Shown one piece after another: positions 1-8,587 of a stretch of DNA of 32,315 nt. The notes under the pieces were generated by a model. That model saw only the letters and a program-made list of their open reading frames with translations, was not told the origin of the DNA and made no database searches. This DNA is from Verrucomicrobiota bacterium (lineage in GTDB: Bacteria; Verrucomicrobiota; Verrucomicrobiia; Limisphaerales; UBA9464), in NCBI GenBank assembly GCA_025360495.1, contig JANYCC010000217.1, forward strand, positions 1 through 32,315, written 5' to 3'. Position 1 is the stretch's first letter; every line of letters begins with the position of its first letter. The translations under genes were made by a program, and so were the position numbers.

Positions 1-31
1 CCCGCCTTCCCACGATGCCCGGATGCGCCCT

Positions 32-490
32 TCATTGCGGCCGGACTTCATCCCCCGGCAACGGGTCGCCCCGGAGGATGTCGGCCGAAACCGTCGTGTC
101 GCGGACGATCCGGCCGGCTTTGACTTCGCCAATGCATTGGCCGGCCCGATAGACCTTCAGCACCTGGTCCGGCATGGGCAGGGTGTTCAGGCTGAAATCC
201 AACACCACGAACCGCAGCGCCGCCTGCACTTGGACGATCCTTCCCTGTCCGCCGCCCAACGGACGCACCCGGGGTACCACGGGCACCGAATTGGTCTCCG
301 CCCCGACACCGGGCGCAACGATGGGGGACGCCGCGGGCGGGGCAGCGCTCCGGCAACCAATCCCTTCCCCCGCGAGCACGGCCAGCAGGAGACCCGGAAG
401 GATCCCGAATGGAAGCCTTCGAGTCGGTGCCTGCGAGCGTCCCGCACCGGGAAGCAATGACGCCGGTCGATGGGCCACGGGAGAAGTCAT
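32..490 (-). CDS. Small lipoprotein-like envelope protein
   Basis: This is a 152-residue protein of unknown function. The N-terminus has a basic stretch (residues 1-28) and a hydrophobic segment (about 29-42) ending in a GIGC sequence that could be a weak lipobox, so a lipoprotein or signal-anchored protein is likely. A Pro/Ala-rich linker follows. The C-terminal 65 residues form a compact domain (QAALRFVVLDF, VLKVYRAGQCIGEVKAG, then a DTTVSADILRGDPLPGDEV ending). I recognise this only as a recurring small beta-rich domain of Verrucomicrobiota envelope proteins. The ATG at 490 was chosen because it precedes the basic/hydrophobic signal; an upstream in-frame start at 556 would overlap the next gene. 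It lies 31 bp downstream of the barrel gene on the same strand and is probably cotranscribed with it. Confidence 0.6.
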   Translation of the reverse strand: MTSPVAHRPASLLPGAGRSQAPTRRLPFGILPGLLLAVLAGEGIGCRSAAPPAASPIVAPGVGAETNSVPVVPRVRPLGGGQGRIVQVQAALRFVVLDFSLNTLPMPDQVLKVYRAGQCIGEVKAGRIVRDTTVSADILRGDPLPGDEVRPQ

Positions 491-521
491 GGGTCCGAGG
501 CAACCAATGATCACCGCACGT

Positions 522-1571
522 TCAGAACGTCCAGCGCACACCGACCGTCCCCCCATAAACCGTCCCCAACCGGATGGTGGCCTCCCGGTTCCCGTCGCCG
601 AAGGTCACGTTCTCGTTGAACTCGCCTCCCGCGGCGACGAAAACGCCGAGCCGCTTGGTGACGGCAAATTCCGCCCTCAACTCCAAATACACACCCGGTT
701 GCCAATCGGAACGCCGGACTGTCCGGGTCACCTGCGATCCGGGAATCCCACTGTCCCCATATTGCGATATTTCCGTATAGGTGAGTTCGGCATCGGGCAG
801 GACCGTGCAGTAACCGAAACTGACTCCACCCGAGAAGCGCTTGGAGATCGGAACCTCGAAGTACATGCCCACTTTCAGCACGTGCAGGTTGGCTTTGAGT
901 TGGGCATCCAGCGTCGAGGTGCCCGCCGCATTCACGGTCTGGCCCCCGGTCGGCGTGCGCGAAATCAGCGGACCAGGACCCATGAACGTCCCGGAATAGG
1001 GCGCTTGGGGCAGGATGATCATCTGGCCGTTCGGATCGAGGATCGAGTACTGCGCCGTCTGGTAACTGGCGACCCCGGCGGCCGAACCCTGGGCGGCGGC
1101 CGAGACCGTGCCATAACCGTAACCGGCCTCGGCACCAAACCGGACTTCGCGTCGTCCCATCTCGAACCGCGAGATCTCAAATCCGGCCCGCAACTCGCCT
1201 CCATAAATCGACCCGGCATCCGCGGAAAGACCACCGACCCGAGGGGCATTGTCCAACCGCTGGAACTGCAGGGTCGAGCCCACCGATTGCGCTGCGTTCT
1301 GGTAACCCCAGTTCCAGGTGTAAGGCGAATTCGTGCTGATCGACGGCAGGACAAATCCATCCTGAAAGATCCCCGCACCCGCCGGCGTGGGCGCCGCGGC
1401 GTCCCGGAAGTCGACCTTCACGCCCGTGCGAAGGAATCCTCCGGCCCGGATCCAGAAGCCGGATTCCGGACTGAGTTCCTGCGCCTGAACCGCGGTCGCG
1501 CCCGCACCCGCACCCAACCCGACGATGGCGAACACGCCCATCGCACGGCGAAACGTAAAAAGATTGCTCAT
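522..1571 (-). CDS. Outer-membrane beta-barrel protein
   Basis: A 349-residue protein with a clear signal peptide (residues 1-31, ending in a VQAQ-like cleavage site). The rest is rich in alternating hydrophobic/polar strands and Gly/Tyr/Thr, and it ends in an aromatic Phe (VRWTF), the usual C-terminal signature of outer-membrane barrels. Segments such as LKANLHVLKVGMYFEVPISKR and the repeated GxxFGYC and GVYLELRAEF strands fit a transmembrane porin-like or OmpA-type barrel. No enzymatic motif is visible, so substrate and role are unknown. It sits between a secreted Ig-like protein (25 bp upstream) and a lipoprotein-like gene (31 bp downstream), suggesting a three-gene envelope cluster. The barrel call is firm; anything more specific would be a guess. 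Confidence 0.72.
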   Translation of the reverse strand: MSNLFTFRRAMGVFAIVGLGAGAGATAVQAQELSPESGFWIRAGGFLRTGVKVDFRDAAAPTPAGAGIFQDGFVLPSISTNSPYTWNWGYQNAAQSVGSTLQFQRLDNAPRVGGLSADAGSIYGGELRAGFEISRFEMGRREVRFGAEAGYGYGTVSAAAQGSAAGVASYQTAQYSILDPNGQMIILPQAPYSGTFMGPGPLISRTPTGGQTVNAAGTSTLDAQLKANLHVLKVGMYFEVPISKRFSGGVSFGYCTVLPDAELTYTEISQYGDSGIPGSQVTRTVRRSDWQPGVYLELRAEFAVTKRLGVFVAAGGEFNENVTFGDGNREATIRLGTVYGGTVGVRWTF

Positions 1572-1596
1572 GTCTGGTATGCCTTGGGAAATCCGC

Positions 1597-2982
1597 TCAC
1601 AGGCTCAGGATCACCCGGTAGAATCGGGCGCCATTGGTCGGGGCCGAGTCGGTCTTCGGCGGGCCACCATCGATCCATTGCACCCGGGATCCGGTCCCGG
1701 GAATCGAGGGACGGGCCGTCTGCAGCGTGGGCGAAGACCCGTTCAGTTCCCCGGGGGACGGCGCATATTGGATATAGTAAGACCGGCCGATCTCGGTCGG
1801 GAACTCGATCAGGAACGCCCCCTCCGGAAACGCCGCATTGGTGAAGAACAACATCCGATCCACCGCCAGCACGCGGGACGACAAACCGGGCGGCAGGATC
1901 GCCACGACCGTTTCCGCGGTGTAAAAAGGGGTCGGCACGGTCACGAGATCCGACACATAAAACTCCACCCTCAGGACGCGGGTTTCGCCCGGGGCCAGGT
2001 TGGCCACGGCGAACTGGGGTCCCGTCGTGTTGGTGACGATTCCGAAGGCGTTTTGGACTCCGATCGGCAGACCCTGCGAGTCCACCCCCAAGCCGCCGAC
2101 AGTGATCTGGACCAGGGCCTGGGTGCTCACGCCCGGGTAGGCCAGTTGGATCCGTTGGAGAAACAGGCCGGACTGGAAATCCAGCACCGGCGCCGGCCCC
2201 ACCACGAACTGCGGAAGGACCGGTTGCAAGGTCACGATCGCATTCGTCCCGTCAATCAGGGGCCCGACCGGGGCCACCGGGACGTTGGTCAACGACAGCC
2301 CGGCGGCCATCGGCACCGCGCCCGGCCGCAAATCGAACACCACCTTGCCCAACTGGCCTTCGCCCGGGCCCAACCGAAAATCCCCGACAAACTGCAGGGT
2401 CACGCCCAGCAGGCCCGACGCCGTCTGCGAACGATCCTCGGTCAGGGTTGCCAAGGGCAGTGCCGACAGAAACCGTGGATTTGCGAGGGTGTTGGTGTTG
2501 AAGGTGAGCGAAAAACTCACGGCGGTTTCGTTTCCCCGCGCCGTGTAGATGGCCGCCACCTCGGGTTGGGCACCCGCCGAGTATTCCCCCAACCGGAGGC
2601 TGCCCGTCGGCAGATCCAGCACCACCAGGGAAACCGGCGCGCTGGTCACCGAACCGGCCGAATTGGCCACGATGACCTGATAGGCGCCCGCCTGGTTGGT
2701 CGTGACTTGGTACAACACCAGCAGGGAACCGGTGGCGGCGGGCAGGTTCGTTTCCATGAACTGCCACTGATACGTGAGCGGAGGCGTCCCGGTCGCCGTC
2801 ACATTGAAGACCGCATTCTGGCCGGCGTAAACCGCGGTGGTCGCCGGCAAACCCACCAGCACCGGGGCATCGTCGGCCACGGCCCGCCCGCAGCCAAGCA
2901 TCGCCCAGAGCGCAACACCGAGGAATGACAACACCCGCCGGCGAAGCGCCGGACCCAGCAAATTCAGTGACCAGAAATGCAT
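1597..2982 (-). CDS. Secreted protein with Ig-like and cohesin-like domains
   Basis: About 461 residues. The N-terminus (MHFW start, basic RRR, hydrophobic core, then a cysteine near residue 30) is a signal peptide or lipoprotein signal. Residues about 40-125 match a bacterial immunoglobulin-like domain (AGQNAVFNVTATGTPPLTY, YQWQF, NQAGAYQVIVANSAGSVTS). The middle (about 130-245) resembles a cohesin-like beta-sandwich (VSFSLTFNTNTLANP, LGKVVFDLRPGA). The C-terminus has the IEFPTEIGRSYYIQY ... RFYRV pattern found at the ends of many Verrucomicrobiota secreted proteins. The protein is probably on the cell surface or in the matrix and may bind protein or carbohydrate; no catalytic residues are evident. 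ATG 2982 is preferred over an in-frame TTG at 2991. It heads the three-gene minus-strand envelope cluster, 66 bp downstream of glgC. Confidence 0.68.
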   Translation of the reverse strand: MHFWSLNLLGPALRRRVLSFLGVALWAMLGCGRAVADDAPVLVGLPATTAVYAGQNAVFNVTATGTPPLTYQWQFMETNLPAATGSLLVLYQVTTNQAGAYQVIVANSAGSVTSAPVSLVVLDLPTGSLRLGEYSAGAQPEVAAIYTARGNETAVSFSLTFNTNTLANPRFLSALPLATLTEDRSQTASGLLGVTLQFVGDFRLGPGEGQLGKVVFDLRPGAVPMAAGLSLTNVPVAPVGPLIDGTNAIVTLQPVLPQFVVGPAPVLDFQSGLFLQRIQLAYPGVSTQALVQITVGGLGVDSQGLPIGVQNAFGIVTNTTGPQFAVANLAPGETRVLRVEFYVSDLVTVPTPFYTAETVVAILPPGLSSRVLAVDRMLFFTNAAFPEGAFLIEFPTEIGRSYYIQYAPSPGELNGSSPTLQTARPSIPGTGSRVQWIDGGPPKTDSAPTNGARFYRVILSL

Positions 2983-3048
2983 CGGACCCAAGGATCAAAA
3001 CGGGGTCGCCGCCAAAAGGATAGCCCAAACACGGGCGACCACCCGGGG

Positions 3049-4344
3049 TCAGACGACCGTTCCGTGGGGGATCACCCCGTTCTTGGGGACAATCAGGATC
3101 CCGTCGCGGATGTAGTACAGCGGATGATCGACATTCTCAGGCTTGCCCGCCGGCGAAAGGATGCAGCCGCCCCCGATACGCGCGTTCTTGTCGATGATCG
3201 CATTTTCAATCCGGGTGCCTTGGCCGACCCCGACCGGGATGCCCAGGTTCTCCGGCCGATTGACGCGCGACGCGGTGTCATAGTAATCCGCCCCGAGCAT
3301 CACGACCCGGTTGAGGTAGGCACCCGCCTCGAGCACCCCGCGAAGGCCGATGACCGAGTGTTGGACCCGGGCATTGCTGAGGATACAGCCATCGGCCAGG
3401 ATGGCATGATCAATGGCGGCACCGTTGATCTTGGAGGCGGGCAGGAAGCGGGGCCGGGTGAAGACCGTGGGGCTGAAAAAATTGAACTTCGGGATGTCCG
3501 CCGTCTGGTCGAGGTTCGCCTCAAAAAAGCTGCGGATGGTCCCGATATCCTCCCAATAACCCTGAAAAATGTGGGAGAAGACCCGGTGGGTGCCGATCGC
3601 CCCGGGGATGATGTGCTTGCCGAAATCCGTGAGGTTGTTGTTGAGCAACTCGAACAACACGTCGCGGTTGAACACATAGATGCCCATCGACGCGAGATAG
3701 AGATCCTCCGTCCCCGCGAGGCCCTGTCCACCGGGTCCGTTCCGGTCCAATTTCAGGGATTCCAACAGCGCCGGGTCCTTCGGCTTTTCGACGAAACGCG
3801 TGATCCGGTGTTCGCCGTTGATGTGCATGATCCCCAGCGCACCCGCCTCCCGCGCCGGCACCGGTAGCGTGGCAATCGTCAGGTCCGCCGACCGATCGAC
3901 ATGGGTCTGGAGGATGTCCCGAAAATCCATCTGGTACAGCTGGTCGCCGGAAAGGATCAGCGCGTACGTGAAATCGTTGTTCCGGAAATGCATCAGGTTC
4001 TTGCGGACGGCATCGGCGGTCCCCTGATACCAACTGGTGTTCGAAAAACTTTGTTCCGCGGCCAGGATCTCGACGAACCCGCCGTTGAAGTGGTCGAACT
4101 TGAAGCTCTGCGAGATGTGTCGGTGCAGGGACGCGGAATTGAACTGGGTGAGCAGGTACATCCGGGTCACGCCCGAATTCACGCAATTGGAGATCGGGAT
4201 GTCCACCAACCGGTACTTGCCCGCCAAGGGCGTCGCCGGCTTCGAACGCTCGCGGGTGAGCGGGAACAGGCGCGTGCCCTGCCCGCCACCCATGATGATC
4301 CCGAGGGTCTGCTGCGAAAGATAGGAAGCGCGGTTGGCGGACAT
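3049..4344 (-). CDS. glgC: Glucose-1-phosphate adenylyltransferase (ADP-glucose pyrophosphorylase)
   Basis: GlgC makes ADP-glucose from glucose-1-phosphate and ATP, the committed step of bacterial glycogen synthesis. The 431-residue length is typical. The nucleotidyltransferase signature GGGQGTRLFPLT is at residues 19-30, followed by KPATPLAGKYRLVDIPISN. The substrate-site pieces LILSGDQLYQMDF, FVEKPKDP and GYWEDIGTI follow, and the C-terminal third has left-handed beta-helix hexapeptide repeats (INGAAIDHAILADGC, ARIGGGCILSPAGK). The segment GVTRMYLLTQFNSASLHRHI is more like the plant/cyanobacterial enzymes than E. coli GlgC, which may bear on effector response (3-phosphoglycerate-type rather than fructose-1,6-bisphosphate); that is inference. 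It is transcribed divergently from glmS. The partner glgB lies 14 kb away, so this is not a compact glg operon. Confidence 0.95.
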   Translation of the reverse strand: MSANRASYLSQQTLGIIMGGGQGTRLFPLTRERSKPATPLAGKYRLVDIPISNCVNSGVTRMYLLTQFNSASLHRHISQSFKFDHFNGGFVEILAAEQSFSNTSWYQGTADAVRKNLMHFRNNDFTYALILSGDQLYQMDFRDILQTHVDRSADLTIATLPVPAREAGALGIMHINGEHRITRFVEKPKDPALLESLKLDRNGPGGQGLAGTEDLYLASMGIYVFNRDVLFELLNNNLTDFGKHIIPGAIGTHRVFSHIFQGYWEDIGTIRSFFEANLDQTADIPKFNFFSPTVFTRPRFLPASKINGAAIDHAILADGCILSNARVQHSVIGLRGVLEAGAYLNRVVMLGADYYDTASRVNRPENLGIPVGVGQGTRIENAIIDKNARIGGGCILSPAGKPENVDHPLYYIRDGILIVPKNGVIPHGTVV

Positions 4345-4365
4345 ATAGGTGCTGGTATCCGGGCG

Positions 4366-4394
4366 ACCCTATCCCGGCCTCCACCCACACTCAA
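4366..4394 (-). promoter_or_regulatory. Candidate glgC promoter
   Basis: On the minus strand a TTGAGT hexamer (4394-4389) is separated by exactly 17 nt from TAGGGT (4371-4366), 22 bp before the glgC ATG. The -35 is a fair match to sigma-70 consensus and the -10 is weak, but its TAGnnT form recurs ahead of other genes in this window. The short distance to the ATG leaves a leader of only about 15 nt. Confidence 0.35.
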
Positions 4395-4457
4395 GCCCTG
4401 CGGAGCGTCATGGTAGGAATTGCTTCCCCTCCCTTGTCCCGCCAACCTGCTCCCCTC

Positions 4458-6320
4458 ATGTGTGGCATCGTCGGCTATATCGGCCCCCGCACCGCCGCCC
4501 CCATCCTCATCGAAGGCCTGCGGCGTCTCGAATACCGTGGCTATGACAGTGCCGGCCTGGCCATCCAGCCGGACTCCGGCCACCTGCTCATCCGCAAACG
4601 TCAGGGCCGCATCGATCACGGCCTCGCCCATCTCATCGCCGAATCCCCCGCCCCGGGCTCCACCGGCATCGGGCACACCCGCTGGGCCACCCATGGCCCG
4701 CCCACCGACGCCAATTCCCATCCCCACACCGACGCCTCCGGACGCATCGCCGTCGTTCACAATGGCGTCATCGAGAACTTCGACCGCCTCAAGGCCCGCC
4801 TCCGCGCCGAGGGCCATGAGTTCGTCTCCGATACCGACACCGAGGTCCTGGCCCACCTGATCGGCGAGGAGATGGGCCGCCCAATCGACCCCGGCGCGAC
4901 CCCGGCGGACACCTTGTTGCGAGCCGTCACCCGTGCGCTCCGTGAGGTCATCGGCACCTATGGGATCGCGGTGGTCTCGGCCGACGTCCCCGGCGTGATC
5001 ATTGCCGCGCGCCGCGGATCCCCCCTGATCATCGGCGTCGGAGCCGGGGAACATTTTGTGGCTTCGGACGCCGCCGCCCTGGTCGCACACACCCGACAGG
5101 TGGTTTACCTCAATGATTACGATGTGGCGGTGATCCGGGCCGACGGGTTGAGCGTGACCAACCTGGGGACGGACACGGCGCAGGTGCAGATCAGCCGGCT
5201 GGAATTCGATGCCGCCGCGGCGGAACGCGGGACGTATGCGCACTTCATGCTGAAGGAGATCTTCGAGCAACCCGACACCGTGCGGAATGCGTTGCGGGGT
5301 CGGATGGATTTCAATGAGGCCACGCCGCGATTGGGGGGCCTCAACATGACGCTGTCGGAGTTGCGCAGTGTCGATCGGATCGTGATCGCCGCCTGTGGCA
5401 CCAGCTGGCATGCCGGGTTGGTCGGCGAATATCTGTTTGAGGAATTCGCCCATCTCCCCACCGAGGTCGAGTACGCCAGCGAATTCCGCTACCGCAACGC
5501 CCCGCTCGACAAACACACCCTCCTGTTGGTGATCACCCAGTCCGGCGAAACAGCCGACACTCTGGCCGGCCTCCGGGAGGCACGCCGGCGGGGACACCGG
5601 GTGCTGGCCCTCTGCAATGTCGTCGGATCCACCATCGCCCGCGAGGCGGACGGCGGCATCTACCTGCATGCCGGGCCGGAAATCGGGGTCGCCTCGACCA
5701 AGGCGTTCACCTCCCAAGTCACGGTGCTCACCTTGCTCGCGCTGTTGATGGGGCGGATCCGGCAATTGTCTTCCGCGCGCGGATTGCAGGTGTTGCGCGC
5801 ATTGGAGGCCGTGCCCGGACAATTGGAGGAAATCCTGGCGCAGGAGGGCCATATCGCCGCCCTGGCCCGCAAGTACCAGCACGCCCGGGACTTTTTCTTC
5901 GTCGGCCGCCAGTACCAGTATCCCGTGGCATTGGAAGGTGCCCTCAAGCTCAAGGAAATCTCCTACCTCCACGCCGAGGGCTATCCGGCCGCCGAATTGA
6001 AGCATGGGCCGATCGCGATGATTGACGCACAAACCCCGACCGTGGTGCTCGCGCCTGCCGATGGCCTGATGGAAAAGACCGCGTCGAACCTCCAGGAGAT
6101 CAAGGCCCGGAGCGGTCCGATCATCCTGGTGACGACCCGGGGCCAGGACGCCCTCGCCGCCCAGGCCGATGAGGTCATCTGGGTGCCTCCCACCTTGGAT
6201 CCCCTCTACCCGTTGCTGACCGTTCTCCCGTTGCAGTTGCTGGCTTACCATATCGCATTGCTACGCGGATGCGACGTGGACAAGCCCCGGAACCTGGCGA
6301 AAAGCGTGACCGTGGAATGA
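4458..6320 (+). CDS. glmS: Glutamine--fructose-6-phosphate aminotransferase (isomerizing)
   Basis: GlmS converts fructose-6-phosphate and glutamine to glucosamine-6-phosphate, the entry to UDP-GlcNAc for peptidoglycan, LPS and other glycans. The start was set at ATG 4458 because the mature enzyme needs Cys2 as nucleophile and the protein then begins MCGIVGYIG. The class II glutamine amidotransferase domain covers about residues 1-230 (GHTRWATHG, NGVIENF). Two SIS sugar-isomerase domains follow (IAACGTSWHAGLV, ITQSGETADTLAGLREA, later KLKEISYLHAEGYPAAELKHGP). The C-terminus ends in the family signature DVDKPRNLAKSVTVE. At 620 residues it is close to the usual 610. It is divergent from glgC and is followed after 31 bp by a glycosyltransferase on the same strand. 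No glmS ribozyme was recognised in the 113-bp leader region. Confidence 0.96.
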   Translation: MCGIVGYIGPRTAAPILIEGLRRLEYRGYDSAGLAIQPDSGHLLIRKRQGRIDHGLAHLIAESPAPGSTGIGHTRWATHGPPTDANSHPHTDASGRIAVVHNGVIENFDRLKARLRAEGHEFVSDTDTEVLAHLIGEEMGRPIDPGATPADTLLRAVTRALREVIGTYGIAVVSADVPGVIIAARRGSPLIIGVGAGEHFVASDAAALVAHTRQVVYLNDYDVAVIRADGLSVTNLGTDTAQVQISRLEFDAAAAERGTYAHFMLKEIFEQPDTVRNALRGRMDFNEATPRLGGLNMTLSELRSVDRIVIAACGTSWHAGLVGEYLFEEFAHLPTEVEYASEFRYRNAPLDKHTLLLVITQSGETADTLAGLREARRRGHRVLALCNVVGSTIAREADGGIYLHAGPEIGVASTKAFTSQVTVLTLLALLMGRIRQLSSARGLQVLRALEAVPGQLEEILAQEGHIAALARKYQHARDFFFVGRQYQYPVALEGALKLKEISYLHAEGYPAAELKHGPIAMIDAQTPTVVLAPADGLMEKTASNLQEIKARSGPIILVTTRGQDALAAQADEVIWVPPTLDPLYPLLTVLPLQLLAYHIALLRGCDVDKPRNLAKSVTVE

Positions 6321-6351
6321 GTGCGACCGACCGCAGGAGCCCCTTACACGG

Positions 6352-7476
6352 ATGAAGATTGCTTTCGTCATACACGACTTTGACCAGACATTCGGACAGG
6401 GCAGGTATGGGGTGGAATTGGCGCGCCAACTCGGATCCCGCTGCGAATTCGTCGTCTATTCGAACACCTTTTCCGCCCCGGATCTGCCGCACATCCGCTG
6501 GGTGAAAGTGCCGGCCTGGCGTCTCAATGTGATCACCACCGTGTCCACCTTCCTGGTCGCCGCCGAATGGCTGATGCGCCGGGATCGACCGGATGTCATC
6601 CATGCCCAAGGCCTGACCTGTTGGCAGGCGGACGTCATCACCGGACACATCTGCAACTCCGCCCGGTCACGGTCGCTGGCCCGCGCCCAACGCCGGGCCC
6701 GCTGGTTCATCCAGTTGGTGACCCCGTTTGAACGGCGGTTTTACCAACAACGCCGGGCGAAACACCTCATCGCCATCTCCCGGACACTGGCCGAGGAAAT
6801 CCAGACCGAATACGGTTGGAAACGCGATGTGACCGTTCTCCACCACGGCACCAACACGGTTCAGTTCCGGCCCGCCATGGATCCGGCCGCGACGGCGGGA
6901 TACCGCCGGCATTTCAAGCTTCCAGCGGACCGTTGGATCTGGCTGTTCATCGGGGAGGCGGTCAAGGGACTGGGGCCGGTCATCGACCAACTCCCCCACT
7001 TCCCCAACGCCCACCTGCTGGCGATCACCCGTTCCGCCCCGGAACGATACCAAAGCCAGGCCCGCCAACTCGGCGTCTTGGATCGCATCACCTTCTGGGG
7101 CTATGAACCCCATCCGGAACTCGCTTACCGCGCCTCCGATGTCTTCGTCTATCCGAGCGATTACGACCCCTTCGGCATGGTGGCCTCCGAAGCCATGGCC
7201 TCCGGGCTCGCGGTGATCCTGGGACAGAACATCGGGGCCGCGGAAATGGTCCATCCGGGGGAAAACGGATTGCTCTGCATCCCGGGCGATGCCGCGTCAC
7301 TCCGCGGCCAACTCGAACGCCTGGCCAATGATCCGGCGGAGGCCAGGAGACTCGGTGAGGCCGCACGCCTGGCCATCCTCGAAACCTCATGGGAACACAA
7401 CGCGGAAGCCGTTTTCCGCATCTATCAGCAATTGACTGCACGCCGGTCCCATCCCCGTGACCCCACCCGCACCTGA
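6352..7476 (+). CDS. GT-B (GT4-like) glycosyltransferase
   Basis: A 374-residue cytoplasmic glycosyltransferase of the GT4 family, expected to transfer a sugar from a nucleotide donor during glycan assembly. The N-terminal Rossmann half includes a Gly-rich acceptor loop (FGQGRYGVELARQLG, about residues 14-28) and the DVIHAQG segment (81-87). The C-terminal donor-binding half has the diagnostic VFVYPSDYDPFGMVASEAMASG stretch (residues 264-285), including the E-rich nucleotide-sugar motif, followed by GAAEMVHPGENGLL. An AGGAG sequence at about 6335-6339 is a plausible ribosome binding site. It overlaps the next glycosyltransferase by 20 bp, so the two are translationally coupled and probably act in the same pathway. 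Donor and acceptor sugars cannot be deduced. The adjacent export operon suggests exopolysaccharide, but LPS-type glycan is also possible. Confidence 0.88.
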   Translation: MKIAFVIHDFDQTFGQGRYGVELARQLGSRCEFVVYSNTFSAPDLPHIRWVKVPAWRLNVITTVSTFLVAAEWLMRRDRPDVIHAQGLTCWQADVITGHICNSARSRSLARAQRRARWFIQLVTPFERRFYQQRRAKHLIAISRTLAEEIQTEYGWKRDVTVLHHGTNTVQFRPAMDPAATAGYRRHFKLPADRWIWLFIGEAVKGLGPVIDQLPHFPNAHLLAITRSAPERYQSQARQLGVLDRITFWGYEPHPELAYRASDVFVYPSDYDPFGMVASEAMASGLAVILGQNIGAAEMVHPGENGLLCIPGDAASLRGQLERLANDPAEARRLGEAARLAILETSWEHNAEAVFRIYQQLTARRSHPRDPTRT

Positions 7477-8587
7477 TGTCACCGTGCTGGTCCACGGCGG
7501 ACCGCAGAGCATCGAGGCGGTCCGCGCCCGGGGACTGAGTCGGCTCCTTCCACCGGAAAAGATCCGCCTCCTTTTTCGTGAAAACGGCAGACAGGCCACT
7601 CTCCGGGCCTGGCATGCCGCCCTGCGGGAACACCGCCCCGAGCTCCTTTACGTCCTCAATACGGCCCAACCCGGCGTCCCGATCGCCGTGTGGTGGAGAC
7701 GCCGCCATCGACTGCCCTATATCCTCGATACCGGAGATGTCATTTATGAAATGGCCCGACGCTCCGGAATCGGGGCGGGCTGGCGATTACCCCTGCTCTG
7801 GTTCACCGAACGCCTGGCCTGGCGCAATGCCGCCCGCCTCGTTATACGGGGCACCCGGCATCGCGAATACTTCGAACGCCGGAATCTCCCCGCCACCCTC
7901 ATCCGCGACGGTTACGCCGACCAGCAGGCGGTCGATCCGGTCGCCGTGGAAGCCCTCCGAAAACGACTCGGTCTCGACGGGAAGTTCGTCGTCGGGGTCA
8001 TGGGTTCCCTGGTGTTCAGCCCGCGCCTGCAGATTTGCTATGGCTGGGATCTCGTCCGGGCCTTGCCCGCCCTGGCGGATCTGCCGGTGATCGGGGTTGT
8101 CATCGGGGATGGTGACGGACAGCAATGGCTCCGCGAAGAGGCGGTCCGGCGCGGCGTCTCCGACCGTCTGGTGTTCACCGGCCGCATTCCTTACGCCGAG
8201 GTCCCGACTTACCTGCGGCTTTTCGACGTGGCGCTCTCGACCCAGACCAACAACCTTCCGGGGCAGGTCCGCACGACCGGAAAGGTCCCCGAGTATATGG
8301 CGGCAGGTCGGTTCATTTTGGCGAGCCGGGTCGGTGAGGCGGAGTTGCTGTTGCCCGGTGAAATGCTCCTCGATTTCAACGGGGAGCTGGATTCGAATTA
8401 CCCAAACCGATTGGCCGCGCGAATCCGGCAATTGGTGAACCATCCGGAACTGTTGGGGCTTCGGGAAGGGCTACCAGCCCGTGCCGCCGCGACCTGTTCC
8501 TATGAAGTGCTCAGCGCCCAATGGCTGGAATTGGTCACCCGCGTTGCTTTCAGTGACCCACCCACCGGAGGACCAACCCCTCCATGA
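7457..8587 (+). CDS. GT-B glycosyltransferase, second of a coupled pair
   Basis: A 376-residue glycosyltransferase with a GT-B layout. The C-terminal half carries the donor-site features VIGDGDGQQWLREEAVRRGV, DRLVFTGRIPYAEVPTYLRLFDVALST, and TGKVPEYMAAGRFILAS, which align with GT4 family enzymes although the usual EX7E segment is degenerate (KVPEYMAAG replaces the SEAMASG type). The N-terminal half is divergent (LLYVLNTAQPGVPIAVWWRRR, LPYILDTGDVIYEMARRSG). It starts with GTG at 7457, inside the last codons of the upstream glycosyltransferase (20-bp overlap). Its 3' end overlaps the convergent FHA-like gene by 38 bp. The likely role is the next sugar addition after the product of the upstream enzyme, but specificity is unknown. 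Confidence 0.82.
   Translation: MTPPAPDVTVLVHGGPQSIEAVRARGLSRLLPPEKIRLLFRENGRQATLRAWHAALREHRPELLYVLNTAQPGVPIAVWWRRRHRLPYILDTGDVIYEMARRSGIGAGWRLPLLWFTERLAWRNAARLVIRGTRHREYFERRNLPATLIRDGYADQQAVDPVAVEALRKRLGLDGKFVVGVMGSLVFSPRLQICYGWDLVRALPALADLPVIGVVIGDGDGQQWLREEAVRRGVSDRLVFTGRIPYAEVPTYLRLFDVALSTQTNNLPGQVRTTGKVPEYMAAGRFILASRVGEAELLLPGEMLLDFNGELDSNYPNRLAARIRQLVNHPELLGLREGLPARAAATCSYEVLSAQWLELVTRVAFSDPPTGGPTPP

Noticed and set aside
174-1844. A 556-codon plus-strand open frame over the barrel gene
   Set aside because: Arg/Pro/Gly-rich shadow without signal or motif; the minus strand gives signal peptides and barrel strands.
4345-4457. glmS ribozyme or riboswitch before glmS
   Set aside because: Only 113 bp separate the divergent starts and I see no glmS ribozyme core or other known riboswitch pattern.
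4179-6251. A 690-codon open frame antisense to glmS
   Set aside because: High-GC shadow frame: it is Gly/Asp/Arg-rich without motifs, while the opposite strand encodes a complete GlmS with all family signatures.
7401-7476. Frameshift between the two glycosyltransferases
   Set aside because: The overlap is a normal 20-bp coupling: each protein has its own complete N- and C-terminal halves.
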